A stretch of DNA of 34,167 nt from Bacteroidales bacterium (GCA_024689285.1 JAILDR010000120.1:1-34167), one strand, 5' to 3'; positions 7,729 through 16,411 are shown, numbered from the stretch's first letter. A program made the numbers and translations. The notes: generated by a model not told the origin, from the letters alone.

Positions 7729-9429
7729 ATGAAAAAATACTTTTTCCTTATTCTTCTTGCGGCCTTCTGCATAGATTCGGCATGGGCCTGCACTAACTTG
7801 ATTGTTGGCAAGAAAGCCTCCGCTGACGGCAGCGTGATGTGTACCTACAACTGTGACGGCTTCGGATTCTCCGGCTCATTGTTTTATAGCCCTTCTGGTC
7901 GACATGAACCAGGCGAACTGATTGCCATTCATGGCTGGGGACCCTCTCACGAAGGTCAATATGTGAAACAGGTGGAATATACCTACAACGTCGTCGGACT
8001 CATGAATGAGCGTCAAGTGACCATAGTGGAGACCACCTTCGACGGCCGGTTGATTCTGGTCAACGATGAAGGCCTGCTCGACTATTTCAGCTTGATGCGG
8101 TTGGCATTGCAGCGTTCGGCAACGGCGCGAGAGGCCATCAAATGTATGGCTGAATTGGTGGAGGAGTATGGCTACAATAGCAGTGGCGAGACCCTCACCG
8201 TTTGCGATCCCAATGAGGCTTGGATTATGGAAATCATTGGCAAGGGGCCTGGCCGCAAGGGTGCCGTTTGGGTGGCGCTCCGAATTCCCGACGACTGTAT
8301 ATGCGCCCATGCCAACCTGAGCCGCATACGGCAGTTCCCGCTGGAAAAGATAGGCGCTTACACCAGCATCAGCAGCAAGAACCTCAAACACATCAACCGC
8401 CCCGAAGTGGAATGTGTCTATGCTGCCGATGTCATTAGCTTCGCAAAAGAGTGGGGGCTCTATAACGGCAAAGACGAAGACTTTTCGTTCCGCGATGCCT
8501 ATTGCCCCATCGACTTCGAGAATGTGCGCTATGCCGATGCCCGTGTGTGGAGTTTCTTCCGTCACCACTACAGCCACGATGAGATGGACAAATACCTTCC
8601 TTATATTAATGGAGACTTTACGAAATGCGATCACTTGCCATTGTGGATTAAGCCCGACAAGCCGCTTTCCATGCGTGACTTGCAGAACGACATGCGCGAC
8701 CACTTTGAAGGCACGCCCTTAGATATGACTGCTGACATGACTGCCGGTCCGTGGGGTATGCCCATCCGTCCGTTGCCGATGCATTTTAAGGACAGCGACA
8801 GCGTTGCCTATTATCGTGAGCGTCCTATAGCCACACAGCAGTCGGGCTTCACCATGACCTGCCAGATGCGCTCGTGGCTGCCCGACGACGTGGGCGGCGT
8901 CACATGGTTCAACTGCGACGATGCCAATATGGTGGCATACGTGCCACTTTATTGTTGTATCACCCAGGTACCCGATGCCTTCCGACCTGAGAACAACCCG
9001 CGCAATGAGTTTAGCGACAAATCGGCCTTTTGGATGAACAACTGGGTAGCCAACATGGTCTATCCGCGCTATTCCATGATGATTGGCGACCTGCGCACGG
9101 CACAGGACGAGTTGGAGGATTATTACTTCCTCGACCAGGACAGCGTGCTCGTTGCCATCAAGGATATGATGCCTGCTGAGCGGCAGACCTACCTCAATAA
9201 AAAGAGCATTGCCTACACGGAACGCATGATGCAGCGTTGGGACCAGTTGGCAAAATACTTAATTGTCAAATACAATGACCAAGTAGTGAAGCGCGTCGAC
9301 AAAAACGGCGACTTTCAGCGTTGGGGCTATGAGACCCCGGGCTACGATTGGCAATTCATTGATGCCATCGGGAAATCTACTGGCGACCGCTATCGGTTAA
9401 AGGAAGTCATTAACAGGAGGGAGAGGTGA
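7729..9429 (+). CDS. Secreted peptidase family C69 dipeptidase
   Basis: A 566-aa Ntn-type cysteine dipeptidase. Residues 1-20 are a signal peptide ending SAWA, and cleavage would expose C21 of ACTNLIVGKKAS, the expected N-terminal nucleophile of C69 (U34) enzymes. The following ADGSVMCTYNCDG matches the family N-terminal region, and length is normal. It probably acts in the periplasm on dipeptides or amide bonds; the substrate is not known. I start at ATG 7729 rather than an upstream TTG at 7687 because the signal peptide begins MKKYFFLILL and the TTG would lie upstream of the -7 box. The gene has its own promoter and stands alone. Confidence 0.93.
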   Translation: MKKYFFLILLAAFCIDSAWACTNLIVGKKASADGSVMCTYNCDGFGFSGSLFYSPSGRHEPGELIAIHGWGPSHEGQYVKQVEYTYNVVGLMNERQVTIVETTFDGRLILVNDEGLLDYFSLMRLALQRSATAREAIKCMAELVEEYGYNSSGETLTVCDPNEAWIMEIIGKGPGRKGAVWVALRIPDDCICAHANLSRIRQFPLEKIGAYTSISSKNLKHINRPEVECVYAADVISFAKEWGLYNGKDEDFSFRDAYCPIDFENVRYADARVWSFFRHHYSHDEMDKYLPYINGDFTKCDHLPLWIKPDKPLSMRDLQNDMRDHFEGTPLDMTADMTAGPWGMPIRPLPMHFKDSDSVAYYRERPIATQQSGFTMTCQMRSWLPDDVGGVTWFNCDDANMVAYVPLYCCITQVPDAFRPENNPRNEFSDKSAFWMNNWVANMVYPRYSMMIGDLRTAQDELEDYYFLDQDSVLVAIKDMMPAERQTYLNKKSIAYTERMMQRWDQLAKYLIVKYNDQVVKRVDKNGDFQRWGYETPGYDWQFIDAIGKSTGDRYRLKEVINRRER

Positions 9430-9504
9430 GCGTTCCAGAATAATCCAAGAATAGAAGATGGTGAATAGGAGCATGAAAAAGTCAACCTAAATCACGAAAA
9501 GACA

Positions 9505-9741
9505 ATGACAGAAAAAGACTTGCATGAATTATTAGTCTCCGACGAGAGTTACCGTATAGAAAGAACGGTGTCTACTGGTAATATGGATAAGTTTCAGGAA
9601 GCTATCTTTGCTTTCGCAAACGATTTGCCAGGTAGCCGTAAGAAAGGTTACTTGTTGATTGGCGTTACCGACGAGGGGCGAATCAGCGGCTTGAAAGTAG
9701 ATGATGCATTGATGAAAAAAAATCAGCAGCATCCGCTCTGA
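9505..9741 (+). CDS. Schlafen AlbA_2 domain, N-terminal fragment of a frameshifted ATPase gene
   Basis: A 78-codon frame encoding most of an AlbA_2 (PF04326) domain: ERTVSTGNMDKFQEAIFAFA is followed by KKGYLLIGVTDEGRISG, the usual FAN...GxLLIGVxDxG pattern. It runs into a run of eight A at 9715-9722 and stops 13 codons later in sequence that does not fit the family. One A fewer would read through as KKISSIRSEGNILPLPMM into the next frame, which supplies the rest of the domain. This is therefore the front part of the gene completed at 9764-11041, disrupted by a +1 indel or kept in frame by slippage. No TAnnTTTG box was found in the 75 bases upstream. Confidence 0.8.
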   Translation: MTEKDLHELLVSDESYRIERTVSTGNMDKFQEAIFAFANDLPGSRKKGYLLIGVTDEGRISGLKVDDALMKKNQQHPL

Positions 9742-9763
9742 GGGCAACATTCTTCCTTTGCCT

Positions 9764-11041
9764 ATGATGACTACAGAAAAAGTGAGTACAGCTGATGGCG
9801 ATGTTCTGGTAGTGGAAGTAACTCCTTCGTTCGACACGCCTGTTCGTTATCGAGGCCGAACTTTCGTCAGAATTGGTCCACGTCGCGATATAGCCAGCCT
9901 TGAGGAAGAAAGAATTCTCACTGAACGTTGTGCGGCAAGTCTGCCTACCTTTGACACTCGACCTTGTCGAGAAGCTACCATTGATGATATTGACACTGCA
10001 ACCATTGTTAGTGAATACCTTCCCAAAGCAATTAATCCCGAGACCCTTGACAACGATACTGGTCCTCTTAAAGAACAACTTGCAGCATTACATTTGTTTA
10101 ACCTTCAATGGGATTGCCCAACCTACGCAGCACTCATTATGTTTGGGAAAGACCCGAAATACTTCATGCCAGGGGATTATATCCAGTTTGTCCGCTTTAA
10201 AGGTAACGACAACGGTGGCGAGATTCTCAATGAACGTCGATTTGAGGGCTGTCTATACAAGATGCTTCCTCAGCTGGAGAGTTTTATTCGTGACGGTATT
10301 GTTACCAAACGACCCATCCCGATTAGTATCCTTAGGGAAAAGGATGTTATGAATTATCCTTACAAGGCTTTACGTGAGCTGCTGATGAACGCAGTCATGC
10401 ATCGCGACTACCAGTCAAACATGCCCACGCGGCTTTATCAGTATGACAAACACATCGAGATCATGAATCCTGGAGGGCTATATGGTCAGGCTCGTCCCGA
10501 AAACTTCCCATTCGTGAACGATTACCGCAATAGTGTAGTGGCCGGGATGATGCGTGTTCTTAATTATGTCAATATGTTTAATCACGGAATCACTGATGTT
10601 CAGGATCAATTGAAAGCCAACAACAGCCCAGTAGCCGAGTTCAATACAGGTTATGTTACAGCTTTCAGTGTCATTGTCAGAGAACCAAATTTGGTGAACT
10701 ATACCATGGATGGTAAAGTGGATGATAGAGTTGTGTCATTTGATTATCAAGAGTTTGTAAAGGAACTTTATCAGAACTTTACCAGCATGGATAAAGTAAA
10801 TGATAAAGTTATAATGTTGGTGTTATTGCTCAATGAGAGTCAAGTGTCAGTAAAGGAAATGATGGAAGCATGTAACATGAAATCGCGTATGACTTTTGAT
10901 CGAACGGTGTTGCGACCTTTTTTGGATGCTGGTTTGATAGCTCCCATATATCCGCATAACCCACGTCATCCTAAACAGAAATACACTTTGACCAAAACAG
11001 GTTTGAAATGGTTGGATAAGGTGAAAAGCACAAAGATATGA
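9764..11041 (+). CDS. ATP-binding protein (AlbA_2 remainder plus GHKL ATPase), C-terminal part of a frameshifted gene
   Basis: Continues the gene opened at 9505. Residues 1-50 finish the AlbA_2 domain (PVRYRGRTFVRIGPRR). The middle holds a GHKL-type ATPase (HATPase_c_4): ALRELLMNAVMHRDY with the N-box asparagine and IEIMNPGGLYG as the G1 region. The C-terminus looks like a winged helix (VSVKEMMEACNMKSRMTFDR). Such proteins are often annotated as RecG-like or putative transcriptional regulators; the true role is not established. In-frame sequence extends upstream of ATG 9764 back to the A8 tract, so full length would be about 510 aa. Codon quality stays good after the shift, which suggests a recent lesion, a sequencing error, or programmed slippage. 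Confidence 0.8.
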   Translation: MMTTEKVSTADGDVLVVEVTPSFDTPVRYRGRTFVRIGPRRDIASLEEERILTERCAASLPTFDTRPCREATIDDIDTATIVSEYLPKAINPETLDNDTGPLKEQLAALHLFNLQWDCPTYAALIMFGKDPKYFMPGDYIQFVRFKGNDNGGEILNERRFEGCLYKMLPQLESFIRDGIVTKRPIPISILREKDVMNYPYKALRELLMNAVMHRDYQSNMPTRLYQYDKHIEIMNPGGLYGQARPENFPFVNDYRNSVVAGMMRVLNYVNMFNHGITDVQDQLKANNSPVAEFNTGYVTAFSVIVREPNLVNYTMDGKVDDRVVSFDYQEFVKELYQNFTSMDKVNDKVIMLVLLLNESQVSVKEMMEACNMKSRMTFDRTVLRPFLDAGLIAPIYPHNPRHPKQKYTLTKTGLKWLDKVKSTKI

Positions 11042-11105
11042 AGCTACAACAAAGAATACTCGACTCATTCCTCGGCAAGACGGTCTGCAACGATGATTGT
11101 CTTTA

Positions 11106-11644
11106 TTATGGTGTTGTTGTTTGTTGGTTTTCCATGTTGATAATCCTATACTGTTCAGACCAAATTTCATCAATTTTCAAAGCATGTTCTTTCCATTCGT
11201 TCAAGTATGATTGTACATTACGATATGGAATAATTTCATCACCTGTGCCAATCATTACAACCGAGTCACATTTACGAGTATAATAATCTATTACGTAAAG
11301 TTTATATCCTTCTTTCTTTATTCCAAAGTGGAAATTATACGGGTCCTTAATCTGTTGATACATTCTTTTTTTGAATAGTTCAATTGTGTCCCATTCCGCT
11401 TTCCATCCTTCAATATCGTTATTATCGACATATTCCCATGCATCGATGGCTTTTTTGTGTTGAGAACAATTCCCCATACTATTGAATAGGTATCGACTAT
11501 TTCCATCTTGGAAACAATCGAGGTTGGATTTTCCATTTTATAACAATCTACAATTTGACCCTGAGGCAGTGTCTCGTTTTGGGAGAAGGCCATAGATGCG
11601 CATAATAAAGCTAAAGTCTCTATCACCAAAATCCTTGAACTCAT
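11106..11644 (-). pseudogene. Frameshifted secreted hypothetical protein
   Basis: I do not recognise the family. The upstream frame (start 11644) has a signal peptide, MSSRILVIETLALLCASMAFS, and about 35 further residues. The downstream frame, ending at 11106, has better protein-like sequence (AIDAWEYVDNNDIEGWKAEW, later FGIKKEGYKLYVIDYYT), extends back without a stop to about 11535, and has no signal peptide. Together they give one secreted protein of roughly 175 aa with a frameshift between about 11480 and 11540. A -7 box lies upstream at 11691-11698. The remainder of the first frame beyond the shift looks non-coding. Confidence 0.55.
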
Positions 11645-11690
11645 GGTTTTCTATTTTATCTTGTAAAACATTTGTAAAACATTTGGTGTG

Positions 11691-11698
11691 CAAATATA
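11691..11698 (-). promoter_or_regulatory. -7 box for the frameshifted secreted gene
   Basis: On the minus strand this reads TATATTTG, with TTG 21 bases further upstream (11720-11722). The leader contains an 11-base direct repeat, TTGTAAAACAT on the plus strand, at 11661-11671 and 11672-11682. Confidence 0.5.
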
Positions 11699-11769
11699 GA
11701 CAAAAAGTGTATAAAAGTGCAACAAAGCAGGAAGGGAAAGTTTGATAAGTGAGCGTAAATAAAAGAAAA

Positions 11770-11790
11770 ACACACTGATAATCAATGTGT
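11770..11790 (-). terminator. Intrinsic terminator after tRNA-Pro
   Basis: A 9-bp stem (one G-U pair) with a 3-base loop; on the minus strand it is followed by a T-rich run over 11760-11769. It sits six bases beyond the encoded CCA of tRNA-Pro. Confidence 0.75.
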
Positions 11791-11795
11791 TTTAT

Positions 11796-11873
11796 TGGTC
11801 GGGGCAAAAGGATTCGAACCTTCGACCCCCTGCTCCCAAAGCAGGTGCGCTAGCCGGACTGCGCCATACCCCG
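11796..11873 (-). tRNA. tRNA-Pro (UGG anticodon)
   Basis: On the minus strand a 7-bp acceptor stem (CGGGGTA with TGCCCCG), an anticodon stem CCTGC/GCAGG with loop TTTGGGA, hence anticodon TGG, a T-arm with GGTTCGAATCC, discriminator A and an encoded CCA. It follows tRNA-Ser, with a terminator-like hairpin and U-run directly before its first base. Confidence 0.95.
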
Positions 11874-11900
11874 AAAAAAAAGACGATGTCCTCATCGTCT
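11874..11900 (-). terminator. Terminator-like hairpin between tRNA-Ser and tRNA-Pro
   Basis: On the minus strand an 8-bp perfect stem AGACGATG / CATCGTCT with loop AGGA is followed at once by eight T. It begins nine bases after the CCA of tRNA-Ser, and its T-run abuts the first base of tRNA-Pro. It has the form of an intrinsic terminator or an attenuator within a two-tRNA transcript. Confidence 0.7.
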
Positions 11901-11909
11901 CTTTTCACC

Positions 11910-12001
11910 TGGCGGAGAAGGGGGGATTCGAACCCCCGGTACCCCTTGCGGAGTACGACAGTTTAGCAAACTGTTGGTTTCAGCCACTCACCCACCTCTC
12001 C
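11910..12001 (-). tRNA. tRNA-Ser (GCU anticodon)
   Basis: On the minus strand a 7-bp acceptor stem GGAGAGG/CTTCTCC, anticodon stem ACAGT/ACTGT with loop TTGCTAA, hence anticodon GCT, and a long variable arm (TACTCCGCAAGGGGTA) as in class II tRNAs. The T-loop is GGTTCGAATCC, the discriminator is G, and CCA is encoded. A matching promoter lies just upstream at 12022-12051. Confidence 0.96.
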
Positions 12002-12021
12002 TCGGCTGTGAATTGCGGTTG

Positions 12022-12051
12022 CAAAAATAGGTATTTTTCTGTTAATGGCAA
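12022..12051 (-). promoter_or_regulatory. Promoter for the tRNA-Ser/tRNA-Pro unit
   Basis: On the minus strand TTG (12049-12051), a 19-base spacer and TATTTTTG (12022-12029), which is 20 bases before the tRNA-Ser 5' end. No second promoter is visible before tRNA-Pro. Confidence 0.7.
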
Positions 12052-12174
12052 TCAATTTCGCAACTTTTTTTTCAAAAGAATCGTTTTTTAGCTGATTTTC
12101 AATATGATAATTCTGCTTTCATAGATTGTGAAAAACAAAAAAACTAAAAAACAGCTTGTTATTCAAATAATTCC

Positions 12175-12182
12175 TATATTTG
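12175..12182 (+). promoter_or_regulatory. -7 box for the DUF349 gene
   Basis: TATATTTG matches TAnnTTTG; a TTG at 12156-12158 is 16 bases upstream. It predicts a leader of about 73 bases, long for this window. Confidence 0.6.
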
Positions 12183-12259
12183 CAGACTTTATATGTAGAA
12201 CCTATAGGTCGGGATAAGGCTTCAAGACTGTCCCTGTATCACTCTAAAAACGAATTGAA

Positions 12260-14260
12260 ATGGAAAACAACGAACAACTGAATCAAAACCCTGAAATTAC
12301 TGAAGGGATTGAGAATGAAAATGTTACGCAAATTGGCGTAAAGAAAACTATTGATGCTACCGACAAGAAGAAAATCGTCATGCTGATTCAACCCAGCATT
12401 TTGCCGGACAAGGTGAACGTTGAGGTGCATACCCTTGCTGGGTCGCCTGCCGCTGCTGGAGAGATGCCCGTGTCGCAGGAAGAGACGTTGCCTGAAATCG
12501 AGATGCCTATCGATGCCGAATTGGAAGAGGAGGATATCATCGAAGAGGACAACGAGCTTGATGGGTTGAATAAACTTCAACTGGTGGAAATTCTTGAAGA
12601 AACTGTTCAGAATGCGGATGTTCAAGTCATCAAGGACAAGGTAGCAGCCATCCGAATCCATTTCAATAAGATAAACAAGGACGATATGGACAACGAGCTT
12701 CAGCAGTTCCTGCAAAACGGTGGCTCTGAGGAAAGCTACCAACACAAGGAAGACCCGTTGGAGCAGCGTTTCAATGAGGCTTTCGGCATCTTCAAGTCCA
12801 ATCGTGCCAAACAGAACGAAGACCTTGAGAAACAGAAGATGGAGAACCTCGCCAAGAAGCAGGGCATCCTTGACGAACTGAAAAACGTCATCGCCAGCGA
12901 CGAGTCTCTGAAGAAGACTTATGACGATTTCCGTACCTTGCAAGACCGCTGGAAGGAAATCGGCCCTGTTCCCGCTGCCGAGAATTCCAACCTGTGGAAC
13001 ACTTATCATTTCCTTGTGGAACAGTTCTTCGACAAAGTGCGCATTGGCCGTGAGCTCCGCGACCTTGACATGAAGAAAAACCTTGAATCGAAGATTGACC
13101 TCTGTGAGAAAGCCGAAGAGCTGCTTGATGAGAAGTCGATGACCAAGGCTTTCAAGGCCCTGCAAAAACTGCATGAGGATTGGAAAGAGATCGGTCCCGT
13201 GCCGCAAGAGAAAAAAGATGAGATTTGGGAACGCTTCAAATCAGCCTCTGATAAGATCAACGCCATCCGTCGCGAGCATTATGCCAAGCTGCAAGAAAGC
13301 CAGGACGCTAACCTCGAAGCCAAGAAAGCCCTTTGCGAAAAAGCTGAGGATTTACTGAAAGGTGAATACAATAGCGTCAACGTATGGCAGAAGAAGTCGG
13401 ACGAACTTGCCGAAATCTTCGGCGTGTGGAAGACAGTCGGTCTTGCTTCCAGGAAGGACAATGAGGAAGTTTGGGCGCGCTTCAAGGCAGCTATGAATAC
13501 CTTCTTCCAAAAGAAGAAAGAGTTCTTTGGCTCGTTGAAAGACAAGCAGAATGAGAACCTCGAACGTAAGACGCAACTATGTGTTGAGGCTGAGACTCTG
13601 ATGGAATCGACCGATTGGAAGAATGCCACCGAGCAGTTGAAGAAGATACAAGAAGAATGGAAGGCCATCGGCCCAGTGCCTAAGCGTCAGACTGAAAAGG
13701 TTTGGAAACGCTTCCGTGCTGCATGCGACACTTTCTTCAACCGCAAGAACGAACACTTCAGTGGCCGTCGCACCGAAGAAGAAACCAACCTGGCCGCCAA
13801 GAAAGCTTTGCTCGAGGAAATCAAGGCCTTTAAGTTGAGCACAAACCGCAATGAAAATATGGATGCCATCAAGGCGTTCCAGAAACGCTGGATTGAAATT
13901 GGCCATGTGCCTTTCCGCCACAAGGAATCCATCAATAAGGAATACCGTGAGTTGATTGATGGGCTGTTTGATGCCATGCGCCGCAACAGGAATGAAGCCT
14001 CGACCAATGAATTCCGCGAGATGATGGAAGGTTGGAAGGATGACCCGAATGCCAGCGAACGTGTGCGCAAGGAAGGCAGCAAACTGCAAATCCGTATCCA
14101 GAAGTTGCGCGACGAAATCTCGGTGCTGGAAAACAACATCGGCTTCTTCTCGAACAGCAAGAACAGCGAGCTGATGCGTGCTGAGTATGAGAAGAAAATC
14201 AAGCAGGCCAAGGAAGACTTGAAAGTGCTTGAAGAGAAACTGAAGATGACGGAGGAATAA
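12260..14260 (+). CDS. DUF349 repeat protein
   Basis: A 666-aa acidic, mostly helical cytoplasmic protein. Five DUF349 repeats are visible by their W-K-x-I-G-P-V-P-like signatures, at W231, W308, W390, W467 and W544, a period of 77-82 residues. Repeats three and five deviate (KTVGLAS, IEIGHVP). The first 160 residues are acidic and low in complexity, and the C-terminal 60 residues look coiled-coil. No catalytic motif is seen. DUF349 proteins of this length are common in Bacteroidetes, but their function is not established. The gene has its own -7 box, an unusually long leader and a strong terminator, and is convergent with rho. Confidence 0.92.
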   Translation: MENNEQLNQNPEITEGIENENVTQIGVKKTIDATDKKKIVMLIQPSILPDKVNVEVHTLAGSPAAAGEMPVSQEETLPEIEMPIDAELEEEDIIEEDNELDGLNKLQLVEILEETVQNADVQVIKDKVAAIRIHFNKINKDDMDNELQQFLQNGGSEESYQHKEDPLEQRFNEAFGIFKSNRAKQNEDLEKQKMENLAKKQGILDELKNVIASDESLKKTYDDFRTLQDRWKEIGPVPAAENSNLWNTYHFLVEQFFDKVRIGRELRDLDMKKNLESKIDLCEKAEELLDEKSMTKAFKALQKLHEDWKEIGPVPQEKKDEIWERFKSASDKINAIRREHYAKLQESQDANLEAKKALCEKAEDLLKGEYNSVNVWQKKSDELAEIFGVWKTVGLASRKDNEEVWARFKAAMNTFFQKKKEFFGSLKDKQNENLERKTQLCVEAETLMESTDWKNATEQLKKIQEEWKAIGPVPKRQTEKVWKRFRAACDTFFNRKNEHFSGRRTEEETNLAAKKALLEEIKAFKLSTNRNENMDAIKAFQKRWIEIGHVPFRHKESINKEYRELIDGLFDAMRRNRNEASTNEFREMMEGWKDDPNASERVRKEGSKLQIRIQKLRDEISVLENNIGFFSNSKNSELMRAEYEKKIKQAKEDLKVLEEKLKMTEE

Positions 14261-14282
14261 GATACTGAGCTGGTTATAGAAG

Positions 14283-14318
14283 AATCGGGATGGGGCAGCG
14301 CCTCATCCCGATTTCTTT
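14283..14318 (+). terminator. Intrinsic terminator between DUF349 gene and rho
   Basis: A 13-bp stem (ten perfect outer pairs AATCGGGATG/CATCCCGATT, one G-U) with a 5-base loop, followed by TTTCTTTT on the plus strand. It ends six bases before the rho stop at 14324; the minus-strand side has only a weak T-run. Confidence 0.85.
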
Positions 14319-14323
14319 TATGA

Positions 14324-16216
14324 TTATTTGTCTAAACTCATCAAGAATTCTTCGTTGTTGATGGTCTTGGCTACTTTGTCTTTGAGGAACTCCATAGCTT
14401 CGAGAGGCGTCATGTCGGCAAAGTGGTTGCGCAAAGCCCACACACGAGCGAGTGTGCGTTCGTCGACGAGCAGGTCGTCGCGGCGGGTGCCTGAAGCCAC
14501 AATGTCGATGGCAGGGAAGATACGTTTGTTCGACAGGCGTCGGTCGAGTTGCAATTCCATGTTACCAGTGCCTTTGAACTCTTCAAAGATGACCTCGTCC
14601 ATGCGTGAGCCGGTGTCGATGAGAGCGGTGGCGAGGATGGTGAGTGAGCCGCCGTTCTCAATCTTACGAGCGGCACCGAAGAAGCGTTTCGGCTTCTGTA
14701 ACGCGTTGGCTTCCACACCGCCTGTGAGTACTTTGCCCGATGAGGGCGAGACGGTGTTGTAGGCGCGTGCGAGACGGGTGATGGAGTCGAGTAAGATGAC
14801 CACATCATGGCCGCATTCGGTGAGACGCTTGGCTTTTTCGAGGACGATGTTGGCGATTTGTACATGCTTTGAAGCGGGTTCGTCGAAAGTGGAGGCGACG
14901 ACTTCAGCTTTGACGCTGCGTTGCATATCGGTGACTTCCTCAGGGCGTTCGTCGATAAGTAACACGATGAGGTAGACTTCAGGATGGTTGGCAGCGATAG
15001 CGTTGGCCACTTCTTTCAACAGGACGGTCTTACCGGTTTTGGGCTGTGCTACAATCAGGCCGCGCTGACCTTTGCCAATGGGGGCGAAGAGGTCCATGAT
15101 GCGGGTCGAGATGGTGCATCCGTTGTGCCCCGTGATGTTGAACTTCTCGTTGGGGAACAAGGGGGTGAGGTAGTCGAAGGGGATTCGGTCGCGCACCTCT
15201 TCGGGCTTTCTGCCGTTGATGAGGTCGGTCTTGATAAGCGGGAAATACTTTTCGCCGGTTTTTGGGGGACGGATGACACCGAGAATGGTGTCGCCAGTCT
15301 TGAGTCCCATCAACTTGATTTGTGACTGTGAGACGTAGATGTCGTCAGGTGATGGCAGGTAGTTGTAGTCTGACGAACGCAGGTAGCCGAAGCCTTCGGG
15401 CATGATTTCAAGCACGCCTTCGGCAGTCACAGAGCTGTCGAACTTGGTCAACAGGTCTTCGCGACGGGACTGCTTGTCGAAAAATTCACGTTTTTCAGGT
15501 TGCTGTTCAGGTTGTTGCTCACGTCGCGGCTCGTATTGCTCGCGGTTGGGACGATGGTTTTCTTCCTGTTCAGCGTTTTGGACAGGCTCGGTGGCTTCAA
15601 CAACAGCTTCGGGCTTGGTTTCGGGCTTGGTTTCGGCAGGCTCTTCTGCACTGGCAGGGGCGGGAGCTTCTTGTGTACGTTTGCGTTTCTGTTTGCGGTT
15701 GCCCTGCTCGCGGACGGGACGCTCTGTCTCCTTCATGCGTGCCTGCTCCTCTTCGGCTTTCTCGATGGCGGCGACTTCGGCAGGTGTTTCTACGGCAGGC
15801 TCTTGTACGGGCTCTTCCACCTTATTAATATTAATAAGAGTTTCTTCGGCAACGGTTTGTGTTTCTGCGGGAGCACCTTCTGCATTCTTGCTGATACGTG
15901 GACGACGGCCGCGTTTGCCCGTCTTTTCATCACGTTTTTGGGACTCGGGCTCAACAGCCGTTTCGTCTTGAGGCTTCTGCTCGGTCTCGGTCACGACGGG
16001 TTCTGCTGGAGCTGTGTTGTCCTTCTGAACTTTCTGACTTTTTTGTTTTTTCTTGCTTTTGGCTCCCTTTCTAATGTCAGGATGATCCACTTCATGGTCG
16101 ATAATGGCGTAAATCAAATCCGTGCGGTTCTTGTTTTCATCGTCAATGCCCATTTCGGTGGCAATAAGTTTGAGATCGTCCAATGACTTCTCGTTCAGTT
16201 CAAAAATTGTATACAT
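14324..16216 (-). CDS. rho: Transcription termination factor Rho with long disordered insert
   Basis: Hexameric RNA helicase that ends transcription, 630 aa against about 420 in E. coli. Residues 1-50 form the Rho_N helical domain. Residues 50-250 are a Glu/Pro/Lys/Ala/Arg-rich low-complexity segment without hydrophobic core. The RNA-binding cold-shock fold follows ([15 protein letters not shown], 267-281). The ATPase has Walker A AQPKTGKT (390-397), Walker B VVILLDS with D477, and downstream Q- and R-loop regions. Such an insert is known in Bacteroidetes Rho; in Bacteroides thetaiotaomicron it has been linked to phase separation. The leader is about 100 bases, which leaves room for autoregulation. 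Confidence 0.98.
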   Translation of the reverse strand: MYTIFELNEKSLDDLKLIATEMGIDDENKNRTDLIYAIIDHEVDHPDIRKGAKSKKKQKSQKVQKDNTAPAEPVVTETEQKPQDETAVEPESQKRDEKTGKRGRRPRISKNAEGAPAETQTVAEETLININKVEEPVQEPAVETPAEVAAIEKAEEEQARMKETERPVREQGNRKQKRKRTQEAPAPASAEEPAETKPETKPEAVVEATEPVQNAEQEENHRPNREQYEPRREQQPEQQPEKREFFDKQSRREDLLTKFDSSVTAEGVLEIMPEGFGYLRSSDYNYLPSPDDIYVSQSQIKLMGLKTGDTILGVIRPPKTGEKYFPLIKTDLINGRKPEEVRDRIPFDYLTPLFPNEKFNITGHNGCTISTRIMDLFAPIGKGQRGLIVAQPKTGKTVLLKEVANAIAANHPEVYLIVLLIDERPEEVTDMQRSVKAEVVASTFDEPASKHVQIANIVLEKAKRLTECGHDVVILLDSITRLARAYNTVSPSSGKVLTGGVEANALQKPKRFFGAARKIENGGSLTILATALIDTGSRMDEVIFEEFKGTGNMELQLDRRLSNKRIFPAIDIVASGTRRDDLLVDERTLARVWALRNHFADMTPLEAMEFLKDKVAKTINNEEFLMSLDK

Positions 16217-16323
16217 AAATTGTCTTGGTGTAATTTCCTGAAAGGAAAGTATAGTGTCTTAGATAATTCTGTTTGGGATATTTTTCCGAACCTGATTCGA
16301 TTTCGTGGCTCCCAAAAGTGTGG

Positions 16324-16352
16324 CAAAGATACAAAAAATAATTTATTGGCAA
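16324..16352 (-). promoter_or_regulatory. Promoter for rho
   Basis: On the minus strand TTG (16350-16352), an 18-base spacer and TATCTTTG (16324-16331). It predicts a leader of roughly 100 bases before the rho ATG; near its 3' end is a small hairpin TTTCC-TTTCA-GGAAA. Confidence 0.6.
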
Positions 16353-16403
16353 GTGTTTGTGTAATTATTTTCAACAATAGACTGTTTGATAGGTATAAAA
16401 TCG

Positions 16404-16411
16404 TAACTTTG
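16404..16411 (+). promoter_or_regulatory. -7 box for the DUF4293 gene
   Basis: TAACTTTG, 25 bases before the ATG at 16437. A TTTG at 16385-16388 is only 15 bases upstream, shorter than the usual spacing. Confidence 0.6.

Noticed and set aside
7876..8703. 275-codon minus-strand frame inside the C69 peptidase gene
   Set aside because: Shadow frame; the plus-strand protein has clear family motifs and a signal peptide.
11038..11283. Plus-strand frame overlapping the ATPase stop by ATGA
   Set aside because: After about 20 codons it reads antisense through the better-supported minus-strand gene and looks non-coding.
11538..11807. Minus-strand frame reaching into tRNA-Pro
   Set aside because: Begins in the tRNA and crosses a terminator and a promoter; no coding character.
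15500..16186. Hydrophobic 228-codon plus-strand frame opposite rho
   Set aside because: Produced by the repetitive Glu/Pro/Ala codons of the Rho insert read antisense; no start context.
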